From Pararhodobacter zhoushanensis (GTDB taxonomy: Bacteria > Pseudomonadota > Alphaproteobacteria > Rhodobacterales > Rhodobacteraceae): a stretch of DNA of 64,000 nucleotides. The translations under genes were made by a program, and so were the position numbers. Where the stretch lies: positions 3,661,501 through 3,725,500 of the forward strand of contig NZ_JAPDFL010000001.1 in the NCBI RefSeq assembly GCF_025949695.1, read 5' to 3'. Position 1 is the first letter of the stretch. Each line of letters starts with the position of its first letter. Below the pieces are notes generated by a model. That model had not been told where the DNA came from, made no database searches, and saw only the letters and a program-made list of their open reading frames with translations. Below are positions 1 through 8,575 of this stretch, in pieces.

Positions 1-1
1 C

Positions 2-238
2 GATTGGGTGTACCTCGACGCAGCTCACAAGTTTGACGCAGTGCTAGCCGACTTGACTGCGATCTCAACGAGATTGGTGCATGAAGGGCTGATCCTCGGT
101 GACGATTGCTGGACCAATCGTGACTCTAAGCACTTCGGCGTATTTCGCGCGGTGCAAGAGTTCTGCAGGACTAAGCCGTTCGAGATCGTTCGGATCGATC
201 ATGATGGTCAGTACGCGCTACGGAGGAAGACTAGGTAG
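2..238 (+). CDS. Class I SAM-dependent methyltransferase, C-terminal part (cut by window edge)
   Basis: The open frame is already running at the left edge and ends at the TAG at 236-238. The first residues, DWVYLDAAHKFDAVLADL, match the strand and helix after the core of Methyltransf_24-type class I methyltransferases, where the Asp-Ala-x-His segment follows the SAM-binding fold. The rest (GLILGDDCW, then HFGVFRAVQEF, then a final DGQYALRR strand) fits the last third of that fold. The SAM-binding glycine loop would lie left of the window, so the substrate cannot be inferred. Enzymes of this type often act in glycan or lipopolysaccharide modification, which would suit the polysaccharide-type gene at 11.6 kb, but that link is inference. 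Confidence 0.65.
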   Translation, partial: DWVYLDAAHKFDAVLADLTAISTRLVHEGLILGDDCWTNRDSKHFGVFRAVQEFCRTKPFEIVRIDHDGQYALRRKTR

Positions 239-303
239 CCACGACCAGGTCGAGGAGGCAAACACCTGCTGCAAGTTTCCGTGACAAACTCTGCAAAAAT
301 AGG

Positions 304-324
304 TGGCGCGCTACAAGCGCGCCA
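304..324 (+). terminator. Hairpin, possible terminator after the methyltransferase
   Basis: TGGCGCGC at 304-311 pairs perfectly with GCGCGCCA at 317-324 around a TACAA loop. It lies 66 bp past the methyltransferase stop. There is no U-run after it, so it is either a weak or factor-dependent terminator, or simply a stable RNA hairpin. Confidence 0.4.
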
Positions 325-566
325 GCAATTCTTGCAGAAAGGCGGGAACAGGTGAGAAAAGACGATTAGAGGCGATATCCGCTAGGGTTTTCAGAGACTT
401 GCCGGTAGTCCGCGAGGCTTGAACGCCGCTCCGGCAAACTTGCAGAAAAACCGAGAAAAAACAATCTTCCCTGCTCAAGGCACTCTGCGCGCAACGCCCT
501 TTAACGCGGTTTGAAGGCTGATTTCAAAGGGTTTTGTGCGCAAACGGCCCTGGTCACGAAAATTGG

Positions 567-683
567 AACATGCACGCGAGCGCGCAAGTTACCCGACCGG
601 CGTGCATGTTTGGGATATCCCATTGAAAATTATCGATTTCGTCTTTGCGCGACATGCCGCTACCAGCTTGCGAACATGCACGC
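567..683. repeat. Three copies of AACATGCACGC (two direct, one inverted)
   Basis: AACATGCACGC occurs at 567-577 and again at 673-683, and its exact reverse complement GCGTGCATGTT lies at 600-610. The first and the inverted copy form an 11-bp perfect inverted repeat with a 22-bp spacer. Such spacing suits a regulator binding site or an attachment or iteron-like site, but nothing nearby identifies the binding protein. Confidence 0.5.
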
Positions 684-995
684 GATTTTCGGGCCGATCG
701 GTCACTGCAACCCTTGCCGAATCTGCCCGGACGCAGCGATGATCAGCCATGGCACAGAGAAAACGCCCTCCAAGAGAACGAGCCGCCCGAGCACTTTGCA
801 AGTTGCATGAGAACGGAGCGCGGTGGGCCGATGCCGCTGTTCTGAGCGGAGATGCCGGGCGAGCCATCAAAACTGACAGTGCAACGTGTGGCACTGCCGA
901 AGTCGGACAGGCCTAGGTGTTCCAGCCCCCACTTGCGCGTATCCAAATTTCACGCAGACTGCGCGTTGCTAAGGTCGTTTCATAGGGTCCCAGGA

Positions 996-1463
996 ATGTC
1001 GCAAGCGCTCAAGACTATGGTGAACTCACGGTTCATTTCGCTGATTTTGCTCATCGTGATCTATGTTTCACCCGCGCATTCGATGAGCGACGCCCCGACG
1101 TGCCCTGCGCTTTGGCAAGACATAGTCATTGAGGTCGAGAGCAGACTTGACCTCCAAGCAGCGAGCGAGCCCTTCTTGTTCGCAGATCGGGATGGAAACA
1201 TCTTCGATTGCCTCGGTGCCAGCCTCGACGAAGGCATCGTGTTGCTCTTGGAAGAGGGGATGCAGGAGTGGCCACTCGATCGCACCCAGAAGCTTGGGCA
1301 AGACCCAGCGCACTGGCCGATAAATATCTGCTCGATGTATCACACGGAAATTGGCGACACTTCATATCATGTGGTCACTCTCCCACTCGACCCTTTAGTG
1401 GTTCGCATGCCCATTTGCATCACCCGCGTGCTTAACAGTGACAGCCTCAGGCTTTCCGAATAG
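996..1463 (+). CDS. Putative secreted protein, unknown family
   Basis: The encoded protein has about 155 residues and I do not recognise a family. The N-terminus has a hydrophobic stretch (SRFISLILLIVIYVSPAHS) typical of a Sec signal peptide with cleavage near AHS. The mature part is acidic and has four cysteines (in TCP, DCL, ICS and ICI), enough for two disulfides, which fits a periplasmic protein. The start is uncertain. ATG 996 has AGGA directly against it, and ATG 1017 gives a cleaner short signal peptide but has no clear ribosome binding site. A longer frame from 852 would put the signal peptide internally and is unlikely. The gene stands alone and its last bases overlap the helix-turn-helix fragment that follows. 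Confidence 0.5.
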   Translation: MSQALKTMVNSRFISLILLIVIYVSPAHSMSDAPTCPALWQDIVIEVESRLDLQAASEPFLFADRDGNIFDCLGASLDEGIVLLLEEGMQEWPLDRTQKLGQDPAHWPINICSMYHTEIGDTSYHVVTLPLDPLVVRMPICITRVLNSDSLRLSE

Positions 1464-1695
1464 GGCCACATTCGCAGCCCACTCGCTTGTCGCGCAGCGC
1501 CTCGCCTCCGATTGGGCGTGCCACCGCCGCATCCCCACCGCCAAGCCCTGGCTCGCCCGCGTGTTCCGCAGCGAGAACCTGCGGGTGTCGGAGATCGCCC
1601 GGAAGCTGCATGTCACCGATGTCAGCGTGCGGAAGTGGCTGAAGGAGGCGAAGAGGCCACGGCGCAGCGATCACAGGCAGCTGCCGCTGTTCTGA
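1438..1695 (+). pseudogene. Helix-turn-helix protein fragment
   Basis: This frame encodes a helix-turn-helix segment, LRVSEIARKLHVTDVSVRKW, near the end of an 85-residue stretch that closes with RQLPLF. The segment resembles the DNA-binding part of phage or transposon proteins. There is no ATG and no ribosome binding site, and the frame begins inside the end of the preceding gene. The DNA (1460-1700) is visibly more GC-rich than its neighbours. I take it as the 3' remnant of a gene brought in with mobile DNA. A very short intact regulator is the alternative. Confidence 0.35.
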
Positions 1696-1816
1696 GGGGG
1701 AGGTCGGGAACGTCCGATATGCTGGCCTTTGTCTGGCTTGACCAAGCAAGTCCTCGTATCGCAGTTTGCGCGCCTTGAGACGCCGCGAGGATGGAATTCA
1801 TTTGTTCGATGTGCTG

Positions 1817-2167
1817 ATGGGGATCTACGCATTTGCAGTTCATATGTCACCAACGGCGATTGCCTTGATTTGGGCGCATTTTTCAACTGTTCCGCGTGTT
1901 AAGAGCGTCATGACCCTAACCGCCAAGATTGGCGCCTTGATCGTCATTCCGTTGTCGATGTTTGCAGTCGCCGCGGAGATCCTTTGCGGCGGCAGCGCTG
2001 TTAAGGGCTACGGTGAGTGCAAGTTCATTTCAGACTTTGTCGCAAATCTTTTGGTTCCAGTTTACTTGCTCTCGGTGGGCTTCCTTGCAGTCTGGGTTTT
2101 TGTAGCCATTCTGATATGTGCACGGGCGGCGATCACGAAATCCAATGAGCGAAACGGCAAGCGGTAA
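1817..2167 (+). CDS. Small multi-pass membrane protein, unknown function
   Basis: From ATG 1817 the protein has 116 residues and about three hydrophobic segments: one around HMSPTAIALIWAHFS, one at GALIVIPLSMFAVAAEIL, and a long one near the C-terminus (NLLVPVYLLSVGFLAVWVF onward). Two cysteines lie in the loop between segments two and three (ILCGG and GECKF). The C-terminal tail is basic (KSNERNGKR), suggesting a cytoplasmic end. The open frame extends upstream to 1766, but that part is not hydrophobic and has no start signal. I recognise no family. The gene stands alone in the accessory stretch. Confidence 0.4.
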   Translation: MGIYAFAVHMSPTAIALIWAHFSTVPRVKSVMTLTAKIGALIVIPLSMFAVAAEILCGGSAVKGYGECKFISDFVANLLVPVYLLSVGFLAVWVFVAILICARAAITKSNERNGKR

Positions 2168-2309
2168 GGGCTTTTTTCGCCTTCATGCGGCGGCCTTGAG
2201 TCACATCGACGTGGCCGCACGCCCTGCCCGACCGCCCCCCAAACCGTAGTGCGTATTTCCCCTCGCCCGAACCCTTCATCCTGACCCCGAACCAAATGTG
2301 GACACCGGC

Positions 2310-2483
2310 ATGCAAACGAGCGAGCGGGGCATTGCTTTCAACGAACGGCTCGAGGGCGTTGTCTTGCAGGCCTGTCTCTGCCCGGCGGGCCAGTGGACCA
2401 TCGGCGCGGGGCTGACCAAGGCCTCGAGCGTGGTCGATCCCAAGCCCGGCATGGTGATCACGGCGGAGGAAGCCTCCCGGCTG
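2310..2483 (+). pseudogene. Truncated phage-type lysozyme (muramidase) N-terminus
   Basis: About 58 residues match the start of the small muramidases of Rhodobacterales prophages and gene transfer agents: MQTSERGIAFNERLEGV with the probable catalytic Glu, then GQWTIGAGLT, then GMVITAEEASRL. An intact family member continues for roughly another 100-150 residues. Here the similarity stops after EEASRL at 2483, and the following sequence is unrelated although the frame stays open all the way into the adhesin gene. It is therefore a broken gene. It supports past phage-related DNA in this region. The match is from memory of the family. Confidence 0.6.
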
Positions 2484-3017
2484 GGGGATGTTGAAGGCAG
2501 AGCTGAGGCCGCGTGTTGCGAGCAGAGAGACCCAAAGCGCCACCGGCCGCGGTGGCGCGCGCTACGCACGGAGTTCGTTTTCAAAACTGACCAGTTGGTG
2601 CCGCGAACCGCCCACACCGGACAGCCACGAAATACCTCGCGGGTGACTATTCTGGTCCAGGAAACGGGTATGGTTTGCAAGACGCAAAAACCCGTTGAGG
2701 TCTGCAGAGCAGCGGCCGCAACAGAGTTTGCGGTTTCTGCAGTTGTGACCCAAACGCCGCACAAGCCGTTGTTTTCTCATATTAAGCCAACAGGCTCTTT
2801 CCCTTTTTCCTTGAATTGTGGAAATTGCTGCTGCTTGAGAACCCCCGGTGTAAACAGCCTCACCGGTAAGATGTCGGCTTTCGGGAAGATCCGAAGACGC
2901 GTATTCGCGTCTTTCCGTCGCAAGCAACTGGCTCAATGGATGCGGCGCAGTCGAAGGACTGTGTCACCCATGGGGTATGTTGCTTGTTCTTCATGCCCCA
3001 GACTTAAGGGGAAGAAG
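2484..3017. other. Non-coding stretch upstream of the adhesin
   Basis: The open frame running through this stretch carries no recognisable protein features and is rich in Cys, Arg and Thr, so I regard it as non-coding. It contains a hairpin at 2894-2913 and presumably the adhesin promoter, which I cannot place. Confidence 0.45.
2894..2913 (+). terminator. Hairpin in the adhesin 5' region
   Basis: AAGACGCG at 2894-2901 pairs with CGCGTCTT at 2906-2913 around a TATT loop, and TCC follows. It lies about 105 bp before the adhesin start. It could end upstream transcription or act as a leader hairpin of the adhesin mRNA. Confidence 0.4.
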
Positions 3018-6000
3018 ATGAACGTACGAAGTTTTCTCAAACACATCGCGATGGCTTTGGTGGTGCTGTGTTGCACCAGCGCTTTTATCCAGAAAGCCCA
3101 TGCCCAAGACACCACGCGACCACGCGTCGTGTCGATTACACGGTATGATCCTTTAGAGGAACGTGTCGATGCAAAAAGCGAATTGATGTGGGAAATAACC
3201 TTTTCCGAACCGGTGACAGACGTCAATCTCTCAACGGATTTTGGCATATATACCTCAAGCGGCCTTCCATTGCGCTCTGCCTTATCAACGACAGAAACCG
3301 AAGTGTCTTCATCTGTCTATCGTTTGGGACTTACATTCGATGTTGGCGCGAGTGATGGTACGGGCACTGTAACCTTAGGGTTATTCTCCACAGCGACCAT
3401 CTACGATCTTGCGGGTAATGCCATGACCATTTTTTCAGTGATCGGCACGAGTGAGGGCTACCGCATTGACAATATGGGCCCGACGCTGTCGATCACCTCG
3501 TCGTCCAGCCAGCCGACCAACAATTCCGTGGTCCCGCTGACATTCACCTTTTCCGAAACCGCGACCGGGTTCGACGTAAGCGACCTGACCCTGGTTTCAG
3601 GCACCGGCTCCTTTTCGAATTTCAGCGGCAGCGGCAATACCTATACTGCCGATCTGACCCTCAGCTCCACAGGAGCGTTTCAGGTCTCCGTTGCCGATGC
3701 GGCAGCCGCCGATCAGCTCGGCAATCTGGGCACGGGCGCGACATTCAGCGGCACGCGGGATGTGACAGCGCCGAGCGCTGTGATCTCCGCGATCCCCACT
3801 GAGGTGAATGGCCCTTTCAATGTGACCGTGACCTTCAACGAGGACATGACCGGATTTGCACTTGGCGATTTCACCGTTGTGAACGGCACGGCGTCGAACC
3901 TTCAGACCGTCTCGGCACAGGTCTACTCTGCCACGATCACGCCCGACGCCGACGGCACGGTCTCCGTGTCCGTGCCTGCAAGCGCTGCCACGGATGCGGC
4001 GGGCAATGGCAACACCGCCTCCAACACGGTGAGCACCACGGCGGATGTGACCCGCCCGACGGTGACGCTCGATGTGCCAACCGGGCCCGTGAATGCGCCC
4101 TTCACGCTGACGATGACCTTATCCGAGCAGGTGAGCGCGGTGGCTTTGGGCAACATTTCGGTCAGCAATGGCGCGGCCTCGAACTTGCAACAAACCAGCA
4201 CGACCACTTTCACGGCGACGATCACCCCCACCGCAGACGGCACGGTGACGGTCAATTTCCCTGCGAACCTCGTGACGGACCTTGCCGGGCTGGGCAACGA
4301 GGCGGCGACGGCGGCGACCATCACCGCCGACCTGACCGCCCCGACGCCGACGGTCAGCCTGACCGCCAACGCACCGGGCGACCCCTATACCGCCACGATC
4401 AGCTTTGATGAGGATGTGACGGGCTTCGCGCTCGATGACATCACCGTGACGAACGGCGTTGCCTCGAACTTGCAAACCGTCTCTGCACGGCTCTATTCGG
4501 CCTCGATCACGCCATCGGCCGACGGCACGATGACCGTGTCGGTGGCCGCGGGCGTCGCCAGCGATGCGGCGGGCAATAGCAACATCGCCTCCAACACAGC
4601 AAGCACCACGGCGGATGTGACCCGCCCGACGGTGACGCTGGCTATGCCCTCGGGTCTGGTGAACGCGGCCTTCACGCTGACAATGACCTTCTCCGAAGAG
4701 GTGGCCGGGCTCGAGCTTGGGGACATCAGCGTCACCAACGGCACGGCGTCCGATCTGCAACAGACGAGCGCCACGCTCTACACCGCCACGATCACGCCCA
4801 CCGCAGACGGGGCCGTGACGGTCAACTTTGCCGAGAACGTCGTGACGGACCTCGCCGGTCTTGGCAACACGGCGGCGACGGCAGCGACCAACACCGCCGA
4901 CCTGACCGCCCCGACGCCGACGGTAAGCCTGACCGCCAACGCACCGGGCGCCCCCTATACCGCCACGATCAGCTTTGATGAGGATGTGACGGGCTTCGCG
5001 CTTGGCGACATCACCGTGACGAACGGCGTTGCTTCCGGGCTTCAAACCGTCTCGGCACGGCTCTATTCGGCCTCGATCACGCCATCGGCGGACGGCATGA
5101 TGACCGTGTCGGTGGCCGCGGCTGTCGCCAGCGATGCGGCGGGCAACGAGAGCATTGCCTCGAACACGGCAAGCACCACGGCGGATGTGACCCGCCCGAC
5201 GGTGACGCTGGATATGCCCTCGGGTCTGGTGAACGCGGCCTTCACGCTGACAATGACCTTCTCCGAAGAGGTGGCCGGGCTCGAGCTTGGAGACATCAGC
5301 GTCACCAACGGCACGGCGTCCAACCTGCAACAGACGAGCGCCACGCTCTACACGGCGACGATCACACCCACCGCAGACGGCACGGTGACGGTCAACTTCG
5401 CCGAGAACGCCGTGACGGACCTCGCCGGTCTTGGCAACGAGGCGGCGACGGCTGTGACCAACACCGCCGACCTGACCGCCCCGACGCCGACGCTTACCGC
5501 AACGCCGGGCTTTCCCGGAACACCCTATACGGTGACAATCAGCTTTGATGAGGATGTGACCGGCCTGGCGCTGGGGGATTTCGCCACCACGAACATGGAT
5601 CTTTCCAACTTGTCAGGCACGGGCGACAGCTACACGCTTCAGGCAACGGGCACCGATTTCGCGCAGTCGGTCCAGCTACTTGCCGGCACGGTTCTCGACG
5701 CGGCGGGCAATGGAAATCTCGCGTCGAACACCATTGTCGTGGTGCCTGATGGCAGTACGCCGGGTCTGACGATAGCGGGCGTCCCGGACAGGATCACCCG
5801 CGGCCAGACCTTCGATGTGACCTTTACCTTCAGCGAGACTGTTATCGGGTTCGAGGCGTCGGATATTTCCCTCACCAACGCGTCGATGGGGACGCTGAGG
5901 GGAAGTGGCGCGGTCTATTCTGCGACCCTCACGCCGAATGATCGCGGCAACGTCACCGTGGCGGTTGCAGACGGTGCGGCCCGCGACATCACGGGGGAGC

Positions 6001-6959
6001 CGTCTGTCGGGGCCACGGCTGTCGCGCAGCTCGACACATCGGCCGAGCAAAGCGAAGCGGTCGCGCATTTCTTGCAAGGACGCGCGCGCAGCCTGATCCA
6101 GAACCAACCGGACGTCGCGCGTTTTGTCACAGGGGAGCACTCGGGCGGTGCCTCTGTCAGTGTCACGCGTGCGGGCGGAAACTTCACCCTGAGCTCGCGC
6201 GGGAACGGACCGCTGTGGCTGGCCGTTTCCGGTTCGTGGTCCGAAAGCGATAGCGAAGAATTGCGCTATGGCCTCGCGTCCCTTGGCTATCACAGGCAGC
6301 TGTCTTCAGGAGCAATCGTCGGCGCGATGCTGCAATATGACTTCGCGCAACAAGAAGACGCGCGGGGAACCACGGTTGAAGGGACGGGCTGGCTTGTCGG
6401 CCCCTATTTCGCTGCCCAGATCGGCGATCATCCGTTCTTTGTCGATGGGCGGCTACTGTTCGGGCAGACGAACAACGACATCACCCTGTCCACCGGACAG
6501 AGCGGCCGCTTCTCGGGTGAGCGTCTGCTGGCCACCTTGGGGGCGCAGGGGCGCATCGCGACGGAGACGGGATGGACCCTCATCCCCAATCTGAAACTGA
6601 GCCATGTCAGCGACGCGCAAAATGCCTATGTCAGCGCCGGTACGGTTGTTCCTGAGCAAAGGGTGACCCTGACCGAGCTTGCACTCGGAATGGATTTCGA
6701 AGTTCCGATCCTTGTGTCCCAAGGCGATCTGCTGCTCGATTTCGGGGTCTCGGGGATCTACAGCCGCACCGAGGGTAGTGGGGCTGCCAGTGCCTATATT
6801 GCGCAAGAAGAAGGGCATCGCCTGCGCATGGATTTCGGTCTGAGTTATGACAACGGACAAGGGCTTCTCTCCTCCGCCGCTGCCTTTGTCGAGGGTCTGG
6901 GCCGCGATGCCGACGCCTCCGCCTACGGCCTGTCTTTCGAGGTCGCCCTCACCTTCTGA
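3018..6959 (+). CDS. Autotransporter adhesin with about ten Ig-like repeats
   Basis: The start at ATG 3018 follows AAGGGGAAGAAG and gives a signal peptide ending near KAHAQD. The protein has 1313 residues. Residues about 30-1000 form roughly ten bacterial Ig-like domains of about 95 residues. Recurrent motifs are FDEDVTGFALGDITVTNG, ATITPTADGTVTV and DLAGLGNEAAT. After a linker (FLQGRARSLIQNQPDVARF), residues about 1060-1313 alternate in the manner of an outer-membrane beta-barrel and end in a terminal Phe (EVALTF), as type V autotransporters do. The likely role is a surface adhesin or biofilm protein, with the barrel carrying the Ig stalk across the outer membrane. The longer open frame from 2298 fuses the lysozyme remnant and is not a real start. 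The inner domains are near-identical at DNA level, a sign of recent duplication. Confidence 0.8.
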   Translation: MNVRSFLKHIAMALVVLCCTSAFIQKAHAQDTTRPRVVSITRYDPLEERVDAKSELMWEITFSEPVTDVNLSTDFGIYTSSGLPLRSALSTTETEVSSSVYRLGLTFDVGASDGTGTVTLGLFSTATIYDLAGNAMTIFSVIGTSEGYRIDNMGPTLSITSSSSQPTNNSVVPLTFTFSETATGFDVSDLTLVSGTGSFSNFSGSGNTYTADLTLSSTGAFQVSVADAAAADQLGNLGTGATFSGTRDVTAPSAVISAIPTEVNGPFNVTVTFNEDMTGFALGDFTVVNGTASNLQTVSAQVYSATITPDADGTVSVSVPASAATDAAGNGNTASNTVSTTADVTRPTVTLDVPTGPVNAPFTLTMTLSEQVSAVALGNISVSNGAASNLQQTSTTTFTATITPTADGTVTVNFPANLVTDLAGLGNEAATAATITADLTAPTPTVSLTANAPGDPYTATISFDEDVTGFALDDITVTNGVASNLQTVSARLYSASITPSADGTMTVSVAAGVASDAAGNSNIASNTASTTADVTRPTVTLAMPSGLVNAAFTLTMTFSEEVAGLELGDISVTNGTASDLQQTSATLYTATITPTADGAVTVNFAENVVTDLAGLGNTAATAATNTADLTAPTPTVSLTANAPGAPYTATISFDEDVTGFALGDITVTNGVASGLQTVSARLYSASITPSADGMMTVSVAAAVASDAAGNESIASNTASTTADVTRPTVTLDMPSGLVNAAFTLTMTFSEEVAGLELGDISVTNGTASNLQQTSATLYTATITPTADGTVTVNFAENAVTDLAGLGNEAATAVTNTADLTAPTPTLTATPGFPGTPYTVTISFDEDVTGLALGDFATTNMDLSNLSGTGDSYTLQATGTDFAQSVQLLAGTVLDAAGNGNLASNTIVVVPDGSTPGLTIAGVPDRITRGQTFDVTFTFSETVIGFEASDISLTNASMGTLRGSGAVYSATLTPNDRGNVTVAVADGAARDITGEPSVGATAVAQLDTSAEQSEAVAHFLQGRARSLIQNQPDVARFVTGEHSGGASVSVTRAGGNFTLSSRGNGPLWLAVSGSWSESDSEELRYGLASLGYHRQLSSGAIVGAMLQYDFAQQEDARGTTVEGTGWLVGPYFAAQIGDHPFFVDGRLLFGQTNNDITLSTGQSGRFSGERLLATLGAQGRIATETGWTLIPNLKLSHVSDAQNAYVSAGTVVPEQRVTLTELALGMDFEVPILVSQGDLLLDFGVSGIYSRTEGSGAASAYIAQEEGHRLRMDFGLSYDNGQGLLSSAAAFVEGLGRDADASAYGLSFEVALTF
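4041..5750 (+). repeat. Three tandem 570-bp units coding for Ig-domain pairs
   Basis: The string GCGGATGTGACCCGCCCGAC recurs at 4041, 4611 and 5181, and CCTGACCGCCCCGACGCCGA recurs at 4331, 4901 and 5471. Both give an exact 570-bp period, i.e. 190 residues or two Ig-like domains per unit. Long stretches of the units are almost identical, so unequal recombination could change the stalk length. The last unit diverges towards its 3' end. Confidence 0.85.
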
Positions 6960-7446
6960 CGGTGAATGCGCCGAAACATGGAAATACAACGCCCGCTGAC
7001 CCCTGGTTGGCGGGTGCTCTGTTTGTCACACCTCATCTCTAAGCGTTCGGGAAATCTTGGAATTGACCTGAGCGCCCAAGCCCGGCACACCCTGAGCCTG
7101 TAGCGCACTCTGACGAGAGACAGTGACTCCCCATGACGAATGCTTGGATTCTTGCCAACTGAAACCAAACTCTCTGAAATACTTCCGGCATCGCAGGAGC
7201 TTAATTAATTATTGCAAGTGGCGATTTTCGACGTACGAGTTGGAATAGCCGATACTATGGCGTCTGATATGTTTGGCCGTGAAGCTGAGAAAGCGCACCA
7301 TCGGAATACGGCGAGGAACGCTGATAATGTTGCAAAAGTTTTGGGGGATGTTGACGGTGGATAACCAAGAACAGAAAGATGGGTTAGAGAAACGATGGCT
7401 TGCCACGATCTTGCCATTTCTCTTTGACGAAAAGCCTGGAAGTAAG
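6960..7446. other. Intergenic stretch after the adhesin
   Basis: Apart from a short hairpin just after the adhesin (listed separately), I see no gene. An open frame begins at 7273 and continues into the membrane-protein gene at 7447, but its first 58 residues are not hydrophobic and lack a good start signal. Base composition shifts from GC-rich to AT-rich across this stretch, marking an island boundary. Confidence 0.4.
6991..7015 (+). terminator. Possible terminator of the adhesin gene
   Basis: CCCGC at 6992-6996 pairs with GCGGG at 7010-7014, extended by a G-T pair, and TGCTCTGTTTGT follows. The stem is short, so the call is tentative. Confidence 0.35.
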
Positions 7447-7986
7447 ATGAGCGCCAATACGCTCTTCAACAGGCTCACGATTCTTGGCGGTCTCCTTATC
7501 ATCCTTTCGTGGTTGGCTCTGTGGCTGTTCGAATTTGATTTCAATCGGCTTTACTTTCTTAAATCTGGCAACGAAATTTTCAGGCGGATCTGGGCGCGCT
7601 ATGTGTTTGTTCGGGGACTTAGTCCTGTGTCCGGCGAGTTTTTTCTGATAAGCGCGATTGCCTTCCTTCCATATCAAATTCTTGGAACGGCATTGCTGCT
7701 GCGAAGATACCGAAGAAATGTCTCAAGCTTGGGAAAAAGTGTAGAATTTAAAAAGCATGTCAAGGTCGCCGGAGTTAGTTTTCTGATGATCTCGACGATT
7801 TATTTAATGCTATTTTATGTGGAAATGGGGCAGGATAGTGGAAGAAGCAGTTTGTGGGAAGCTATGTGTTCCTGGCCTGTCTATCCGTTCTTCTTTACGT
7901 TATGTTGTCTTATTGCATCGGTGTGTTGGGTGAATATACTAACCTTGGCCTCGAGAATCGTGGGCAAGGGAAAACAGAATGCGTGA
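7447..7986 (+). CDS. Four-helix membrane protein, paralogue A, unknown function
   Basis: From ATG 7447, preceded by GGAAG at a suitable distance, the protein has 179 residues. It shows four hydrophobic segments: NRLTILGGLLIILSWLALWL, the stretch ending AIAFLPYQILG, FLMISTIYLMLFYVEMG, and FFFTLCCLIASVCWVNIL. It closes with a basic tail. The order of segments and several landmarks (F-[LI]-P-Y-Q after helix two, a Tyr/Phe-rich helix three ending in an acidic residue and Gly) recur in the protein at 9391-9993, so the two are homologous. The DNA is AT-rich compared with the core genome, suggesting horizontal transfer. I recognise no family. Longer starts at 7273, 7327 and 7348 are possible. Confidence 0.6.
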   Translation: MSANTLFNRLTILGGLLIILSWLALWLFEFDFNRLYFLKSGNEIFRRIWARYVFVRGLSPVSGEFFLISAIAFLPYQILGTALLLRRYRRNVSSLGKSVEFKKHVKVAGVSFLMISTIYLMLFYVEMGQDSGRSSLWEAMCSWPVYPFFFTLCCLIASVCWVNILTLASRIVGKGKQNA

Positions 7987-8575
7987 TACCGGTGATAAAT
8001 GTACGCCGCTCTGACGACTAAAGCTGTTCACCTGCCGCGCGACTGCATCCCGTTCTTCGGAGCGACGCGAAAGCTGAGATTAACGAGCGCACGCGCCTGG
8101 ATCACACCCCGAGCCTGTGCGGCAGCACTGCAAGAAAAGGGGCGCATCCCGATGACCAATGCGTCGCTTGTCAATCGCATCCAGACCCCTCTGGGGATGA
8201 AGAATGAATCAAGAATCGGAATTGACTCCGAAAACAAGCGTGACAGGACTGAAGAAGAAGACGAGGAGGCTTGCTTCGTTGCTTTCGACCGGGAATGCAG
8301 CCAAAAGAGATCAGACCTGTCACCGCTTGTTTTTCGAACGATAAATCAACTGCGGCAGCTGCAATCAATGGATCTTGACCCTACAGAGATTTAGTTTTTT
8401 ACTTCAAGACATGGGGTACGAAAGCATAGAAATTGATGACTGCCACCTGACCTTTGAAAGGTCCGTGGAGCCAACTGAGCAGAACAGTCTCTTTTTCAGG
8501 TAAGCGCGCCGTCTTGACCTGAGATCGTTCGACTTGAGTCCACGGCGCGACGTGCACGTTATTCAGGATGGCGAT
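7987..8575. other. Stretch between two orphan genes with a possible broken reading frame
   Basis: A frame at 7999-8394 is open but has no recognisable protein character. From about 8375 to 8500 the frame that later becomes the gene at 8576 reads as plausible protein (for example QRFSFLLQDMGYESIEIDD), then is cut by TAA at 8501-8503 before resuming. The piece may be the lost N-terminus of the next gene. Confidence 0.35.

Larger units (their letters stand above)
239..995. other. Gene-poor stretch with hairpin and inverted repeats
   Basis: No convincing gene is visible here. The stretch holds a perfect 8-bp hairpin at 304-324 and three copies of an 11-bp motif at 567-683, listed separately. A 55-codon frame at 749-916, beginning MAQRKRPPRERAARALCK, is basic and looks protein-like, but it has no ribosome binding site and no recognised family, so I do not call it as a gene. 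The TGCAGAAA tract recurs near 335 and 441 without a clear meaning. Confidence 0.5.

Noticed and set aside
749..916. 55-residue basic open frame in the first kilobase
   Set aside because: Protein-like sequence, but no start signal, no family, and it lies in otherwise non-coding DNA; too weak to call.
4119..5330. Long minus-strand open frame inside the adhesin
   Set aside because: It is an antisense shadow created by the repeated, GC-rich Ig-domain sequence; its Arg/Gly/His-rich product is typical of such shadows.
2298..6959. Single 1553-residue open frame
   Set aside because: The first 240 codons contain a lysozyme remnant and non-coding sequence. A good ribosome binding site and signal peptide place the adhesin start at 3018.
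7999..8394. 131-residue open frame
   Set aside because: No ribosome binding site, no recognisable fold or composition pattern, and it ends where another frame begins to look coding.
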